In this document: piece by piece, positions 17,025 through 25,870 of the stretch
Layout of the letters: every line of letters starts with the position of its first letter
Numbering within the stretch: the stretch's first letter is position 1
Origin: Paraoerskovia marina DSM 21750
GTDB lineage: Bacteria; Actinomycetota; Actinomycetes; Actinomycetales; Cellulomonadaceae
Direction: 5' to 3'
DNA: 64,000 nt
Assembly: GCF_000701465.1 (NCBI RefSeq)
Contig: NZ_JNIY01000003.1
Coordinates: 1-64,000 of the forward strand
Made by a program: the position numbers and the translations under genes
Notes under the pieces: generated by a model
The model's database searches: none
What the model saw: only the letters and a program-made list of their open reading frames with translations
What the model was told of the DNA's origin: nothing

Positions 17025-18926
17025 ATGTCAGATCACAAGCCGGCGTCACGCCACACTGCCGAGGTCAACGCCGCACTGGGCCGTGAGCTCCCGTTCGACG
17101 ACACCCAGGACTTCGAGGACTCGCACCGCGGCTTCATCGCCTCGCTGCCGAACGGCGGCGTCATCAAGGACGACGACGGCAACGTCGTCTGGGACTTCAA
17201 CGACAAGGCGCAGGCGCAGGAGGGCACCGACGCCCCGGACACGGTGAACCCGAGCCTCTGGCGGATGGTCCAGCTGCTTGGCATCGGCGGCCTCTTCGAG
17301 GTCACCGAGGGCATCTACCAGGTGCGCGGTGCCGACCTGTCGAACATCACCTTCATCGAGGTGCCGGACGGTGTCGTCGTCATGGACCCGTGCCTCTCGG
17401 CGGAACCGGCCCGGTTCGGGCTCGACCTCTACCGCGAGCACCGCGGCGACCGGCCCGTCGTCGGCGTGATCTACACCCACAGCCACACCGACCACTACGG
17501 CGGCGTGCGCGGGATCGTGGACGAGGCCGACGTCGTCGCGGGCAAGGTCCAGATCGTCGCTCCCGAGGGCTTCGTCAAGGCGACGCTCGACGAGTTCGTG
17601 ATCGGCGGCAACGCCTGCAGCCGGCGCACGAGCCTCCAGTACGGCTCGCTCGTCAAGGGCGGCCCGACCGGGACGATGACGGCGGGGCTCGGCCTTGGGA
17701 CTTCGACCGGGTGGACCACCCTGATCCAGCCGACGGTCGACATCACCGAGACGGGACAGAAGCTGAACATCGGCGGGCTGGAGTTCGAGTTCCAGCTGGC
17801 GCCTGACTCCGAGGCCCCGAGCGAGATGTTCTTCTACATCGAGCAGTACCGCGCCTTCTGCCCGGCCGAGGACGCGACGCACACCCAGCACAACCTCTAC
17901 ACGCTCCGCGGCGCGAAGATCCGTGACGCGCTCGCGTGGTCGAAGCACATCAAGGACGCGCGCCTGCGCTACGCGGACAAGACCGACGTGATGTTCGCGC
18001 CCCACCACTGGCCGGTCTGGGGCAAGGAGGCCGTGGTCAAGCAGCTCAAGCTGACCCAGGCGATGTACAAGCACCTGCACGACCAGACGATGCACGCGGC
18101 CAACGCCGGGTACACGATGCTCGAGGCCGCGGAGCAGATCCAGCTGCCCACGTCCCTCGCGCACGAGTGGACCACGCGCGGCTACTACGGCACGACGAGC
18201 CACAACGTGAAGTCCATCTGGGCCTTCTACCTCGGCTGGTACAGCGGCAACCCGGCGCAGCTCTGGGAGCTGCCGCCGGAGCCCGCGGCCTCCCGCTACG
18301 TCGAGTTCATGGGCGGCGCGGACGCCGTCCTGGAGAAGGCGCAGCGGACGTTCGACGAGGGCGACTACCGCTGGACGGCGCAGGTGGTCAACCACGTCGT
18401 CTTCGACGACCCGACCAACGAGCGCGCCAAGGCCCTGCTCGCGGACACGTACGAGCAGCTCGGCTACCAGGCGGAGGCCGGCACGTGGCGCGGGTGGTTC
18501 GTCTCCGGGGCCAAGGAGCTGCGCGAGGGCGTCCAGGACCTGCCCACCGTGGACCTGCAGAGCGCGGACACGATCAACGCGATGCCGGTCGACATGTTCC
18601 TCGACTACCTCGCGATCCGGCTCAACGCCGAGAAGGCCGACGGCAACGACCTGACGGTGAACCTCAAGGTCACCGATCCCGAGGTGGAGTACGCCGTCGT
18701 CGTCGAGCACGCGACGCTGGACTACGAGCCGGGCAACCTGCCCGACGCCGACGCGACCGTCACGCTCGACCGTCCCGCGCTGAGCGACCTGATGACCGGG
18801 ACGTCGACCATCGCCCAGATGGTCGACGACGGACGCGTCACGGTCGACGGGGACAGCGGCGCGGTGGAGCGGCTCGCGGGCATGCTCGACGAGTTCGAGT
18901 TCTGGTTCAACATCGTCACACCGTGA
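17025..18926 (+). CDS. Alkyl/aryl-sulfatase, metallo-beta-lactamase fold (SdsA1/BDS1 type), 633 aa
   Basis: The zinc-binding motif THSHTDH at residues 151-157 is the HxHxDH signature of the metallo-beta-lactamase fold. Further family blocks are visible, including MFFYIEQYRAFCPAEDATHT, DVMFAPHHWPVWG and YRWTAQVVNHVVF. The last 130 residues look like an SCP2-like sterol-carrier domain, as in SdsA1. Known relatives hydrolyse long-chain alkyl sulfates such as SDS to alcohol and sulfate. AAGGAG lies nine bases before the ATG. No signal peptide is obvious, so it may act in the cytoplasm. A hairpin follows the stop codon. Confidence 0.9.
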   Translation: MSDHKPASRHTAEVNAALGRELPFDDTQDFEDSHRGFIASLPNGGVIKDDDGNVVWDFNDKAQAQEGTDAPDTVNPSLWRMVQLLGIGGLFEVTEGIYQVRGADLSNITFIEVPDGVVVMDPCLSAEPARFGLDLYREHRGDRPVVGVIYTHSHTDHYGGVRGIVDEADVVAGKVQIVAPEGFVKATLDEFVIGGNACSRRTSLQYGSLVKGGPTGTMTAGLGLGTSTGWTTLIQPTVDITETGQKLNIGGLEFEFQLAPDSEAPSEMFFYIEQYRAFCPAEDATHTQHNLYTLRGAKIRDALAWSKHIKDARLRYADKTDVMFAPHHWPVWGKEAVVKQLKLTQAMYKHLHDQTMHAANAGYTMLEAAEQIQLPTSLAHEWTTRGYYGTTSHNVKSIWAFYLGWYSGNPAQLWELPPEPAASRYVEFMGGADAVLEKAQRTFDEGDYRWTAQVVNHVVFDDPTNERAKALLADTYEQLGYQAEAGTWRGWFVSGAKELREGVQDLPTVDLQSADTINAMPVDMFLDYLAIRLNAEKADGNDLTVNLKVTDPEVEYAVVVEHATLDYEPGNLPDADATVTLDRPALSDLMTGTSTIAQMVDDGRVTVDGDSGAVERLAGMLDEFEFWFNIVTP

Positions 18927-18934
18927 CAACCAGC

Positions 18935-18953
18935 CTCGTCACACGGTGACGAG
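18935..18953 (+). terminator. Hairpin after the alkyl sulfatase gene
   Basis: Arms CTCGTCAC and GTGACGAG pair perfectly over a 3-base loop eight bases after the stop. There is no T run, as is common for hairpin terminators in high-GC actinobacteria. Confidence 0.55.
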
Positions 18954-19003
18954 CCGAGGGCGGGGCGCGTCGGCGCCGCGCCCTCGTGCTGTGCCCGGGC
19001 GGG

Positions 19004-19411
19004 TCAGCGCGGCCGGAGCACGAGGGCCGTCACCAGCGTCACGACGGCCGACGCCGCAGCGCCCCAGAGCAGGTCCGTCACCGCCACGAGCGTCGAGAAC
19101 CCACCGATGACGGCGAGAGCGGTCAGTCCCCAGGTGCCGTAGGCGACCGCGCCGAGCAGTGCGCCGTCGCGTACCCGCGAGCCCAGACCGGCGTCCCGGT
19201 CCTGCGGCCTGACGCCGAAGTGCACGAGGCCGACCAGGAACAACAGGTAGAACGCCGCACCGGCAGGCGCGTTGATCGTCTCGCCGAGGAGCGTCGGGAT
19301 CTCGGCCTCGTAGGTGGGCAGCGCCACGAGCGTGATCCACAGGGCGTCGAGCACCCCGAAGACCACGGCCGCGACGAGGTAGGCGGTGAACCAGCGTGCC
19401 ACGGGGTGCAT
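19004..19411 (-). CDS. DUF2177 small membrane protein, 135 aa
   Basis: Four hydrophobic segments are present, with blocks GVLDALWITLVALPTY, NAPAGAAFYLLFLVGLVHFGV, GAVAYGTWGLTALAVI and VTDLLWGAAAS that match the DUF2177 family. Function is unknown. Its ATG overlaps the stop codon of the acyl-CoA ligase gene by one base (TGATG), so the two should be co-translated. A link to lipid metabolism is an inference from that coupling. Confidence 0.8.
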   Translation of the reverse strand: MHPVARWFTAYLVAAVVFGVLDALWITLVALPTYEAEIPTLLGETINAPAGAAFYLLFLVGLVHFGVRPQDRDAGLGSRVRDGALLGAVAYGTWGLTALAVIGGFSTLVAVTDLLWGAAASAVVTLVTALVLRPR

Positions 19412-21264
19412 CAGGACGTCGTCGCCGATCCGGCGAAGAGCCCGTCGACCACCGGTGCGGCGGCCGTGGCGAACGCGGACCGCTTGAGCTTCATGGTCGG
19501 CGTGACCATGCCGCCGGGAATCGAGAGGTCCGTGACCACGACGGCGAACCTGCGGATCTGCTCCGAGCGCGAGACCTGCGCGTTCGCCGCGTCCACCGCC
19601 CTCTGGACCGTGGCGCGGAGACCGTCGTCGTGCACCTCGACCACCTCGCCCGGTGCGGGAACCTCCGGCGCGGGGCCGACGCCGTCCCGGTCGCCCCAGG
19701 TCTCGAGCGCCTCGGGGTCGAGCACGACGACGCCCGCGAGGAACGGCTTTCCCTCACCGACGGCGACGGCGTGCGCCACGAGGGGATGGTTCTCGATGCT
19801 GGCCTCCCAGGCGGCGGGAACGACCGACTTTCCGCCGGAGGTGACGATGACGTCCTTGAGGCGGCCGTGCAGCGTGAGGCGGCCGTCGTCGTCGAGAGAC
19901 CCGAGGTCCCCCGTGCGGAAGAACCCGTCGACGAACGCGTCGGCGTTGTCCGCGGGGTTGCGGTACCCCGCGAAGACACCGGTGCCGCGCGCGAGGACCT
20001 CGCCCTCGTCGGAGATCCGGACGGTGGACCCGGGCAGCGGGACGCCGACCGACCCGGCGCGCGAGTCGGAGGGCAGGTTGCCGGTCAGCGGCGCAGTCGT
20101 CTCCGTGAGCCCGTACCCCTCGAGCACCGGGACGCCGATGCCACGGTAGAACAGCGCGAGGTCGGCGTCGAGCGGCGCCGCGCCGGAGAGCAGGTAGTCG
20201 ATCCGCCCACCCATCAGGGCGCGGAGGCGGCGGAAGAAGACGGCGTCGAAGACGCGGTGCCGTGCGGCGAGCCACGCTGACGGCTTCTCTCCGCGCTCCT
20301 CGGCCCGGCCGCGCTCGACGGCGGTGCGCTGCGCCGCGGACCACACCGCGCCCAGGTGCTTGGCCTCGGCGGCGCCGGCGGCCGCGCCGCGGATCTTCTG
20401 CAGCACGCGCGGGACCACCACCAGGAAGGTGGGGCGCAGCACGGCCAGGGTCGGGACGACGTCGCGCGGGTCGGACAGGTGCGCGATCCGCATGCCGTTG
20501 GCCAGGCAGACGAGCTGGAGCCCGCGAGCGAGGACGTGGGCGAGCGGCAGGAAGATGATGGTGCTCCCGCCCTCGTAGACGACCTCCTGGTACCCGGCCG
20601 CGACGTTGAGCACCTTGCCGACGAGGTTGCGGTGCGTGAGCTCGGCCCCACGCGGAGCACCGGTGGTGCCGGACGTGTAGACGATGGTCGCGACCGCGTC
20701 CAGGTCGGCGTGCAGACGGCGCTCCTCGAGCACGTCGTCGGAGATGCGCGTGCCGTCGCGGACCAGCGCGGTGAGGTCCGGCGGCCCGCTCCGGCCGGTC
20801 GGTACGTCCATCGACCACACCCCGAGGGTCGGGTGATCGCTCGCGTCGAGGGCCTCGGTCAGCAGGTCGACGTGCTCGGCGCTGCCCCCGATGCCGAGCC
20901 GCACCCGGGCGTCGCTGACGATCGCGGCCACCTGGGCGGGCGCCGACGTCTCGTAGACGGGGACGACCACCGCACCCGCGAACCACGCCGCCATGTCCGC
21001 CAGTGCCCACTCGTACCGGGTCGGCGCCATGATGGCCACGGAGTTGCCCGGCTCGACGCCCGCGGCGACCAGACCCTTGGCGAGAGCGACGACCTCGTCG
21101 TGGAACTCGTGGGCCGTCACCTCGTGCCACGCGCCGTCGTCGGCGGTTCGGCGAACCTCGAACGCGACCTGCTCCGGTGCGACCCGGACCCGCTGCATCA
21201 GGAGATCGGTCGCGTTGCGGTGGTCGTCGTACGAGGCCCGGGCGGGGCGGGACTCTTCGCGCAT
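19411..21264 (-). CDS. Long-chain acyl-CoA synthetase (AMP-forming, FadD15-like), 617 aa
   Basis: The adenylate-forming motif YTSGTTGAPRGAELTHRN, the motif VLEGYGLTETTAPLTGN and the late block FFRTGDLGSLDDDGRLTLHGR followed by KDVIVTSGGKSVVPA identify the ANL superfamily. The length and the long linker before the C-terminal domain fit FadD15-type long-chain fatty acid ligases. It should activate fatty acids with ATP and CoA in the cytoplasm. The ATG at 21264 has GAGGAG at good spacing; the in-frame extension upstream lacks one. It is translationally coupled to the DUF2177 gene. Confidence 0.88.
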   Translation of the reverse strand: MREESRPARASYDDHRNATDLLMQRVRVAPEQVAFEVRRTADDGAWHEVTAHEFHDEVVALAKGLVAAGVEPGNSVAIMAPTRYEWALADMAAWFAGAVVVPVYETSAPAQVAAIVSDARVRLGIGGSAEHVDLLTEALDASDHPTLGVWSMDVPTGRSGPPDLTALVRDGTRISDDVLEERRLHADLDAVATIVYTSGTTGAPRGAELTHRNLVGKVLNVAAGYQEVVYEGGSTIIFLPLAHVLARGLQLVCLANGMRIAHLSDPRDVVPTLAVLRPTFLVVVPRVLQKIRGAAAGAAEAKHLGAVWSAAQRTAVERGRAEERGEKPSAWLAARHRVFDAVFFRRLRALMGGRIDYLLSGAAPLDADLALFYRGIGVPVLEGYGLTETTAPLTGNLPSDSRAGSVGVPLPGSTVRISDEGEVLARGTGVFAGYRNPADNADAFVDGFFRTGDLGSLDDDGRLTLHGRLKDVIVTSGGKSVVPAAWEASIENHPLVAHAVAVGEGKPFLAGVVVLDPEALETWGDRDGVGPAPEVPAPGEVVEVHDDGLRATVQRAVDAANAQVSRSEQIRRFAVVVTDLSIPGGMVTPTMKLKRSAFATAAAPVVDGLFAGSATTS

Positions 21265-21394
21265 GTCGGCTCCTCGGGTGGCGTGCCGCGTGCGGAGAAC
21301 CCACGATAAGGGGCCAGTCCGGACGAAGCGGGAATCAGACACCGATTGTCACGGTTGCCGCGACCGGACGCATCCCCTGAAGGAAGGCATCGAG

Positions 21395-22261
21395 GTGACG
21401 AGCCGAGAGCGCAAGTCGTTGGTCGTGGTCGCGCTGGTCGTGGCAGTCGGAGCCCTGGTGGCGCTCGCGGGCAGCCAGAACGGGGCGGAGGTCGGTGGGA
21501 TCCCGGTGTTCGCACTGGCGGCTTCGGCCGCGTTCGTCATCCAGTGGATCGTGTACATCCCGTCGTACCTCAACCGTACGGAGCGGTTCTTCGACCTCAC
21601 GGGGAGCCTGACGTACATCGTCGTCACGATCGGCGTGCTGGTCCTCAGCGGGGCGACGGACGCCCGCGCGTGGATCCTCGCCGCGATGGTCGTCGTCTGG
21701 GCGGTCCGGCTCGGGTCGTTCCTCTTCCGCCGGGTCTCCCGGGCGGGCAGCGACGATCGTTTTGACGACCTGAAGACGTCGTGGCCGCGGTTCCTCGTGA
21801 CGTGGACCCTGCAGGGGCTCTGGGTGATGCTGACCGCCGCGGCGGCATGGGTGGCGATCGCCGCCGAGTCGCGGCCGGCCCTCGACTGGCTCGCCTGGGT
21901 CGGCATCGCCCTGTGGGTGGTCGGTCTGACGATCGAGGTCGTGGCCGACAACCAGAAGAGCAGCTTCAAGGCCGACCCCGCGAACGAGGGCCGGTTCATC
22001 CGCACCGGCCTCTGGTCACGCTCGAGGCACCCCAACTACTTCGGTGAGATCGTCCTCTGGGTCGGCGTCGCCGTCGTCGCGGCACCCGCGTTCGTCGGCT
22101 GGCAGTGGGTCGCCATCATCTCCCCGGTGTTCGTCACGCTGCTCCTCGTCCGGGTCAGCGGCATCCCGATGCTGGAGAAGAAGGCCGACAAGCGCTGGGG
22201 CGGCGAGCCCGAGTACGAGGAGTACAAGCGCACGACGCCGGTCCTCGTCCCGCGCCCGTAG
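21395..22261 (+). CDS. DUF1295 / steroid 5-alpha-reductase-like membrane protein, 288 aa
   Basis: About seven hydrophobic segments are present. The C-terminal motif FIRTGLWSRSRHPNYFGEIVLWVG is the hallmark of DUF1295 and related isoprenylcysteine methyltransferase/steroid reductase folds, in which it binds a cofactor. The start is GTG with AAGGAAGG nine bases upstream. It is divergent from the acyl-CoA ligase gene and ends at a strong hairpin shared with the convergent nuclease gene. Substrate unknown. A DUF1295-like gene is reported next to sigK in mycobacteria, but here it lies 35 kb from the sigK-like gene. Confidence 0.82.
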   Translation: MTSRERKSLVVVALVVAVGALVALAGSQNGAEVGGIPVFALAASAAFVIQWIVYIPSYLNRTERFFDLTGSLTYIVVTIGVLVLSGATDARAWILAAMVVVWAVRLGSFLFRRVSRAGSDDRFDDLKTSWPRFLVTWTLQGLWVMLTAAAAWVAIAAESRPALDWLAWVGIALWVVGLTIEVVADNQKSSFKADPANEGRFIRTGLWSRSRHPNYFGEIVLWVGVAVVAAPAFVGWQWVAIISPVFVTLLLVRVSGIPMLEKKADKRWGGEPEYEEYKRTTPVLVPRP

Positions 22262-22270
22262 GTCACCCCC

Positions 22271-22306
22271 GTACAGAACGACACCGCCGTACAGAACAAC
22301 ACCGCC
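22271..22306 (+). repeat. Two tandem 18-bp units
   Basis: GTACAGAACGACACCGCC is followed immediately by GTACAGAACAACACCGCC, differing at one base. They run into the hairpin terminator and look like a local duplication. Confidence 0.6.
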
Positions 22307-22330
22307 GCCGCACAGATCCGTGCGGCGGCG
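22303..22330. terminator. Bidirectional hairpin between convergent genes
   Basis: Arms CGCCGCCGCAC and GTGCGGCGGCG pair perfectly over loop AGATCC. It lies between the stops of the DUF1295 gene and the HNH nuclease gene, so it can end both transcripts. On the minus strand it is followed by GTTGTTCT. Confidence 0.7.
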
Positions 22331-22348
22331 ATGTCGTTCCCGGTGGTG

Positions 22349-23698
22349 CTACTCGCAGCCGACGCCGTCTCCGTCACGGTCGAGCTTGCGGGAGTAGCCC
22401 GGCTCGCCGACGCGGATGGGGTCCGCACCCGCAGCGCGGACGGCCGAGCAGTTCTCGTAGTAGACGGCGACCGGGGCGGGTTCGGGCTCGGGAGCCGGCT
22501 TGGGTTCCGGCTCCGGCTCGGGCTCCGGCGCTGGTGCCGGCTCGGGGGCGGGGGAGGGCTTCGTCGTCGGCTTCGGCGCCTCGATGACGGTCTTCTCGTC
22601 GTCCTCGGAGGCCGCGACGGCGACCTCGGCCTCGGGCAGCGGCTCGTCCGCGCACGCCGAGAGCACGCGCGCGATCGCGTCCTTCTCCGCCTCCGTCACC
22701 CAGAGCTCGTACTCGAGCTTCACTGCGACCTGCAGAGCGACGTACTCGCACCGGAACGCCTTGTTCGGCGGCAGCCAGGTGGCGGCGTCTCCGGCCCCCT
22801 TCGACGCATTGGTGGGGCCGTCGACCGCGAGGAGGTTCAGCGGGTCATTGGCAAACGCCTCGCGCTGCGCGTCGGTCATCTGCTGGGCGCCCTTCTGCCA
22901 GGCGTCCGACAGCGCGACGACGTGGTCGATCTGGACGTCGTTGGACGTGCCGACACCGCGCGTGAAGTCGATGGTGGTGTCCGTGTAGGGGTCCAGGAGG
23001 GTGCCCGTGAGGACGGTGCAGTCGTCTGAGTCGACCGTGATGCCCGTGAGGTCGCGGCGCAGGATGTCGTTGCGGGTGTCGCAGCCGTTGTCGTCCGGGT
23101 CGGTCCAATGGTTGAAGAGGTCCCGGTCGTATCCGGTCTGCGGGGCGCGACCCTTGACGGTGAGGTCGGCCACCGCCGCGAGGGCGGTGTCGGTCTTGGC
23201 GTCGGCGATGGCCTGCGAGACGGCCTCGGCCTCGGCGGCCTCCTGGGCGGCCTTCTCCTCTGCGGCCCGAGCCTCCTCCGCGGCCTTCTCGGCCGCAGCC
23301 TCCTCCTCCGCCAGGGCGGCAGCCTCGTCGGCCGCCTTCTGCTCGGCGGCCTCGGCGACGGCCTGCGCCTCCTGCTCCGCCGCGTCGTACGCCGGAACCT
23401 GCGCGCCGAGTCCGCTGATGAGAACGACGCCGGCAATTGCGAGGCCGGCCGTCCCGAGGCCGAGGTTCCGCGACCACCCTGCGATGCCACGCTTCTTCGC
23501 GACGAGCCACAGCACCGTGAACACCGGGCCGACGAACAGGACGACGCCGAACGTCGCGAGCCCGATCAGCGGGACGAAGCTGGTCACGAGGAGGAGCACC
23601 GCGACGGCGATCGGTACGACCAGCCAGAGCCATGGGCGGGACTTCCCGCCCGATGCGGACGGGCTGCCGCCGTTCAGGCCGTTCTGTTGAAAGCTCAC
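22349..23698 (-). CDS. Membrane-anchored HNH (DUF1524-type) endonuclease with excalibur domain, 449 aa
   Basis: Two or three hydrophobic segments lie near residues 23-90. An Ala/Glu-rich coiled stretch follows at about 105-175. The nuclease domain has QIDHVVALSDAWQKGAQ, NDPLNLLAVDGPTNASKG and WLPPNKAFRCEYV, the DHV...N...N...K pattern of secreted GmrSD-C/DUF1524 nucleases. A Pro/Glu-rich linker then leads to a C-terminal excalibur calcium-binding motif, DRDGDGVGCE. The start is GTG at 23698 with AAGGAG upstream. Such enzymes likely degrade DNA outside the membrane. The gene is divergent from the MurNAc operon. Confidence 0.85.
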   Translation of the reverse strand: MSFQQNGLNGGSPSASGGKSRPWLWLVVPIAVAVLLLVTSFVPLIGLATFGVVLFVGPVFTVLWLVAKKRGIAGWSRNLGLGTAGLAIAGVVLISGLGAQVPAYDAAEQEAQAVAEAAEQKAADEAAALAEEEAAAEKAAEEARAAEEKAAQEAAEAEAVSQAIADAKTDTALAAVADLTVKGRAPQTGYDRDLFNHWTDPDDNGCDTRNDILRRDLTGITVDSDDCTVLTGTLLDPYTDTTIDFTRGVGTSNDVQIDHVVALSDAWQKGAQQMTDAQREAFANDPLNLLAVDGPTNASKGAGDAATWLPPNKAFRCEYVALQVAVKLEYELWVTEAEKDAIARVLSACADEPLPEAEVAVAASEDDEKTVIEAPKPTTKPSPAPEPAPAPEPEPEPEPKPAPEPEPAPVAVYYENCSAVRAAGADPIRVGEPGYSRKLDRDGDGVGCE

Positions 23699-23881
23699 AA
23701 TGCTCCTTGGGTGGTGTGGGTCACCCAAAATACCCAACCGAGACGACATTTCGTGCCGAGCAATGATTTTTGAGACGGGGCGCGTCCTCAGATCGCGTCC
23801 GGCGGCGCGCGAGAGGCCGATCTTGTGTGATATGTCCGATTGTGGGCAGATGCGGCGCAATGCGACGCGAAAAAGTAGTCC

Positions 23882-23897
23882 ACTGGTCTTGATTTGA
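23882..23897 (+). promoter_or_regulatory. Possible GntR (NagR/DasR-like) operator half-site
   Basis: ACTGGTCTTGA matches the left half of the known NagR/DasR consensus ACTGGTCTAGACCA; the right half is degenerate. It lies about 30 bases ahead of the GntR start, where an autoregulatory site for the MurNAc operon would be expected. Confidence 0.35.
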
Positions 23898-23923
23898 TGC
23901 ACGGTGTGTGTCTGAATAGCGGC

Positions 23924-24646
23924 GTGACGAAGTACCACTCCGTACGCGAGCAGCTCCTCGATCGCCTCGACACGATGGCGGCGGGCGAGCAGCTCCCCCC
24001 TGAGCGAGAGCTGGCGCAGAGCCTCGGCGTCTCGCGCATGACCCTGCGGCGTGCGATCGACGAGCTCGTGGCACGCGGGGCCGTGCGGCGTCGGCACGGT
24101 GCGGGAGTATTCGCTCTGGGCTCGAAGTTCGCCCAGGGTCTCGTCGCGACGTCCTTCTCCGCGGACATGCGGGAGCGAGGGCTCCGACCGGGTGCTCGCA
24201 CGCTGACGTTCGAGATCGGTCCCGTGAGCGCTCGGGTCGGGCGACGTCTCGAGGTCGACCCCACAGGCGACATCGTCCAGATCGCACGACTCCGTACCGC
24301 TGACGGTGAACCGATGGCGGTAGAGGAGCTCCACGTACCCAGCGCCCTCGTGCCGGGACTCACGGCGGAGGACCTCGAGGACAAGTCGTTCTACCAGCTC
24401 CTCGGCGAGAGGTACGGCATCGCACCCGCCAGGGCAGTCCAGACCATCGAGCCGACCGTCGTCGACGCCCAGGAGGCGAAGGACCTCGACGTACCCGTGC
24501 ACTCCCCGGCGCTGCAGTTCGAGCGCATCTCGTGGGGGCCGGGCGGAGAGGTCGTCGAGTTCGTCCGGTCCGTCTACCGCGGCGACCGCTACAAGATTCG
24601 CACCGAGCTTTCGATTCCTGGTGCCGCGAAGGAGGAGCAGGCATGA
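23924..24646 (+). CDS. GntR/HutC-family regulator of the MurNAc operon, 240 aa
   Basis: The N-terminal winged helix shows YHSVREQLLDRLDTM, LPPERELAQSLGVSRMTLRRA and GAVRRRHGAGVFA. The rest is a UTRA effector domain, with the typical late block ERISWGPGGEVVEFVRSVYRGDRY. HutC-type members that bind amino-sugar phosphates include NagR and DasR. As the first gene of the operon, its ligand is probably MurNAc-6-phosphate or GlcNAc-6-phosphate. The GTG at 23924 starts the family's usual TKYH sequence; ATG 23897 is an alternative. Its stop overlaps the anmK start as ATGA. Confidence 0.82.
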   Translation: MTKYHSVREQLLDRLDTMAAGEQLPPERELAQSLGVSRMTLRRAIDELVARGAVRRRHGAGVFALGSKFAQGLVATSFSADMRERGLRPGARTLTFEIGPVSARVGRRLEVDPTGDIVQIARLRTADGEPMAVEELHVPSALVPGLTAEDLEDKSFYQLLGERYGIAPARAVQTIEPTVVDAQEAKDLDVPVHSPALQFERISWGPGGEVVEFVRSVYRGDRYKIRTELSIPGAAKEEQA

Positions 24647-25818
24647 TCATCGCCGGCCTGATGGCAGGAACGTCTGCCGATGCCCTGGATGTGGCACTCG
24701 TGGATATCCGCCGGGACGAGAACGACGCGCTGAGCATGCGAGTCGTCGCGTTCCGCGAGTTCGAGTTCGACAAGCGCCTCGCGCTCGACATCCTCAGACT
24801 TCTCGACCCGGTGGATGTGCCGCTCTCGCTGGTGAGCAGTGTCGATACCCGCTTCGGGCGCACGTGTGCGGAGGCGGTTGCCACGCTGTGCAGCGAGGCA
24901 GGCGTCGAGTGCGAGCTTGTCGTGACGCACGGTCAGACGATTCGGCACGACGTCGAGGACGGGATCGTGGCGGGCACGCTCCAGATCGGTCAGCCGGCGT
25001 GGATCGCCGAGTCGATCGGTGTCCCCGTGCTGTCGGACGTTCGCTCGAACGACGTCGCGGCGGGCGGTCAGGGGGCGCCGCTCGTGAGCGTCCTCGACCA
25101 CCTTCTCCTGGCCCGATCCGGAAGCCCGACGGCTGCTCTGAATCTCGGTGGCATCGCAAACATCACCGTCGTCTCACCCGGACGGGAGACCCTTGCCTTC
25201 GACACCGGGCCCGCGAACGCGCTGATCGACGTGATGGCACGCCGAATCACCGGCGACCCTCGTGCGTTCGACCGCGACGGTGCGCTGGCCGCGCAGGGCG
25301 AGACCGATGCTGACCTGCTCACTGCCATGCTGGGCGAACCGTACTACCGTGCGCCGTCGCCGAAGTCCACGGGCAAGGAACTCTTCCACGGCGAGTACCT
25401 CGACGGGTACCTGGCAGCCTTCCCGAACCTCGATCCCTACGTTGTCATCGCCACGATGACAACGTTGACTGCGCGAACAGTGGCCGAGGCGTGCCGGGCA
25501 CACGGAGTGCACGCCGTCGTGGCCTCTGGCGGAGGGACCCTCAACCCCACCCTCATGGCCGAGCTCCGTCGCGAGCTCGGGGATGCGGTAGAGCTCCGGA
25601 CGACGGACGAGGCCTTCAACCTCCCCGGAGGAGCCAAGGAGGCCTGCCTGATGGCACTCGTTGGCTGGCTGTCATGGCACGGACTGCCGGCCACCCTGCC
25701 CAGCGTCACGGGTGCATCGCGCGCCACCATCGCTGGACGGATCACCCCCGGGAGGACCCCCTTGGTGCTTCCGGAACCGCACCGCGCGATGCCGACGTCG
25801 TTGCGCATCGACGCCTGA
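24643..25818 (+). CDS. anmK: Anhydro-N-acetylmuramic acid kinase, 391 aa
   Basis: Family signatures are in order: GLMAGTSADALDVALVDI at the N-terminus, VTHGQTIRH, NLGGIANITVVSPG, FDTGPANALID and ASGGGTLNPTLM. AnmK hydrolyses the 1,6-anhydro ring and phosphorylates the sugar with ATP, giving MurNAc-6-phosphate. The length is normal. AAGGAGGAG lies at ideal spacing before the ATG, which overlaps the regulator stop. With MurQ two genes downstream, this forms the standard route from anhydroMurNAc to GlcNAc-6-phosphate. Confidence 0.93.
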   Translation: MIIAGLMAGTSADALDVALVDIRRDENDALSMRVVAFREFEFDKRLALDILRLLDPVDVPLSLVSSVDTRFGRTCAEAVATLCSEAGVECELVVTHGQTIRHDVEDGIVAGTLQIGQPAWIAESIGVPVLSDVRSNDVAAGGQGAPLVSVLDHLLLARSGSPTAALNLGGIANITVVSPGRETLAFDTGPANALIDVMARRITGDPRAFDRDGALAAQGETDADLLTAMLGEPYYRAPSPKSTGKELFHGEYLDGYLAAFPNLDPYVVIATMTTLTARTVAEACRAHGVHAVVASGGGTLNPTLMAELRRELGDAVELRTTDEAFNLPGGAKEACLMALVGWLSWHGLPATLPSVTGASRATIAGRITPGRTPLVLPEPHRAMPTSLRIDA

Positions 25819-25870
25819 ATACGCTCCACCGTTTTCCACGACCCAAGCATCCTGACAAAGGAGACACGGA

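Noticed and set aside
15936-18926. 996-residue protein including the sulfatase
   Set aside because: The first 363 residues are the shadow frame of the flavoprotein gene; a good ribosome-binding site precedes the ATG at 17025.
17046-18929. 627-codon minus-strand open frame
   Set aside because: It is antisense to the alkyl sulfatase gene, with no motif or ribosome-binding site.
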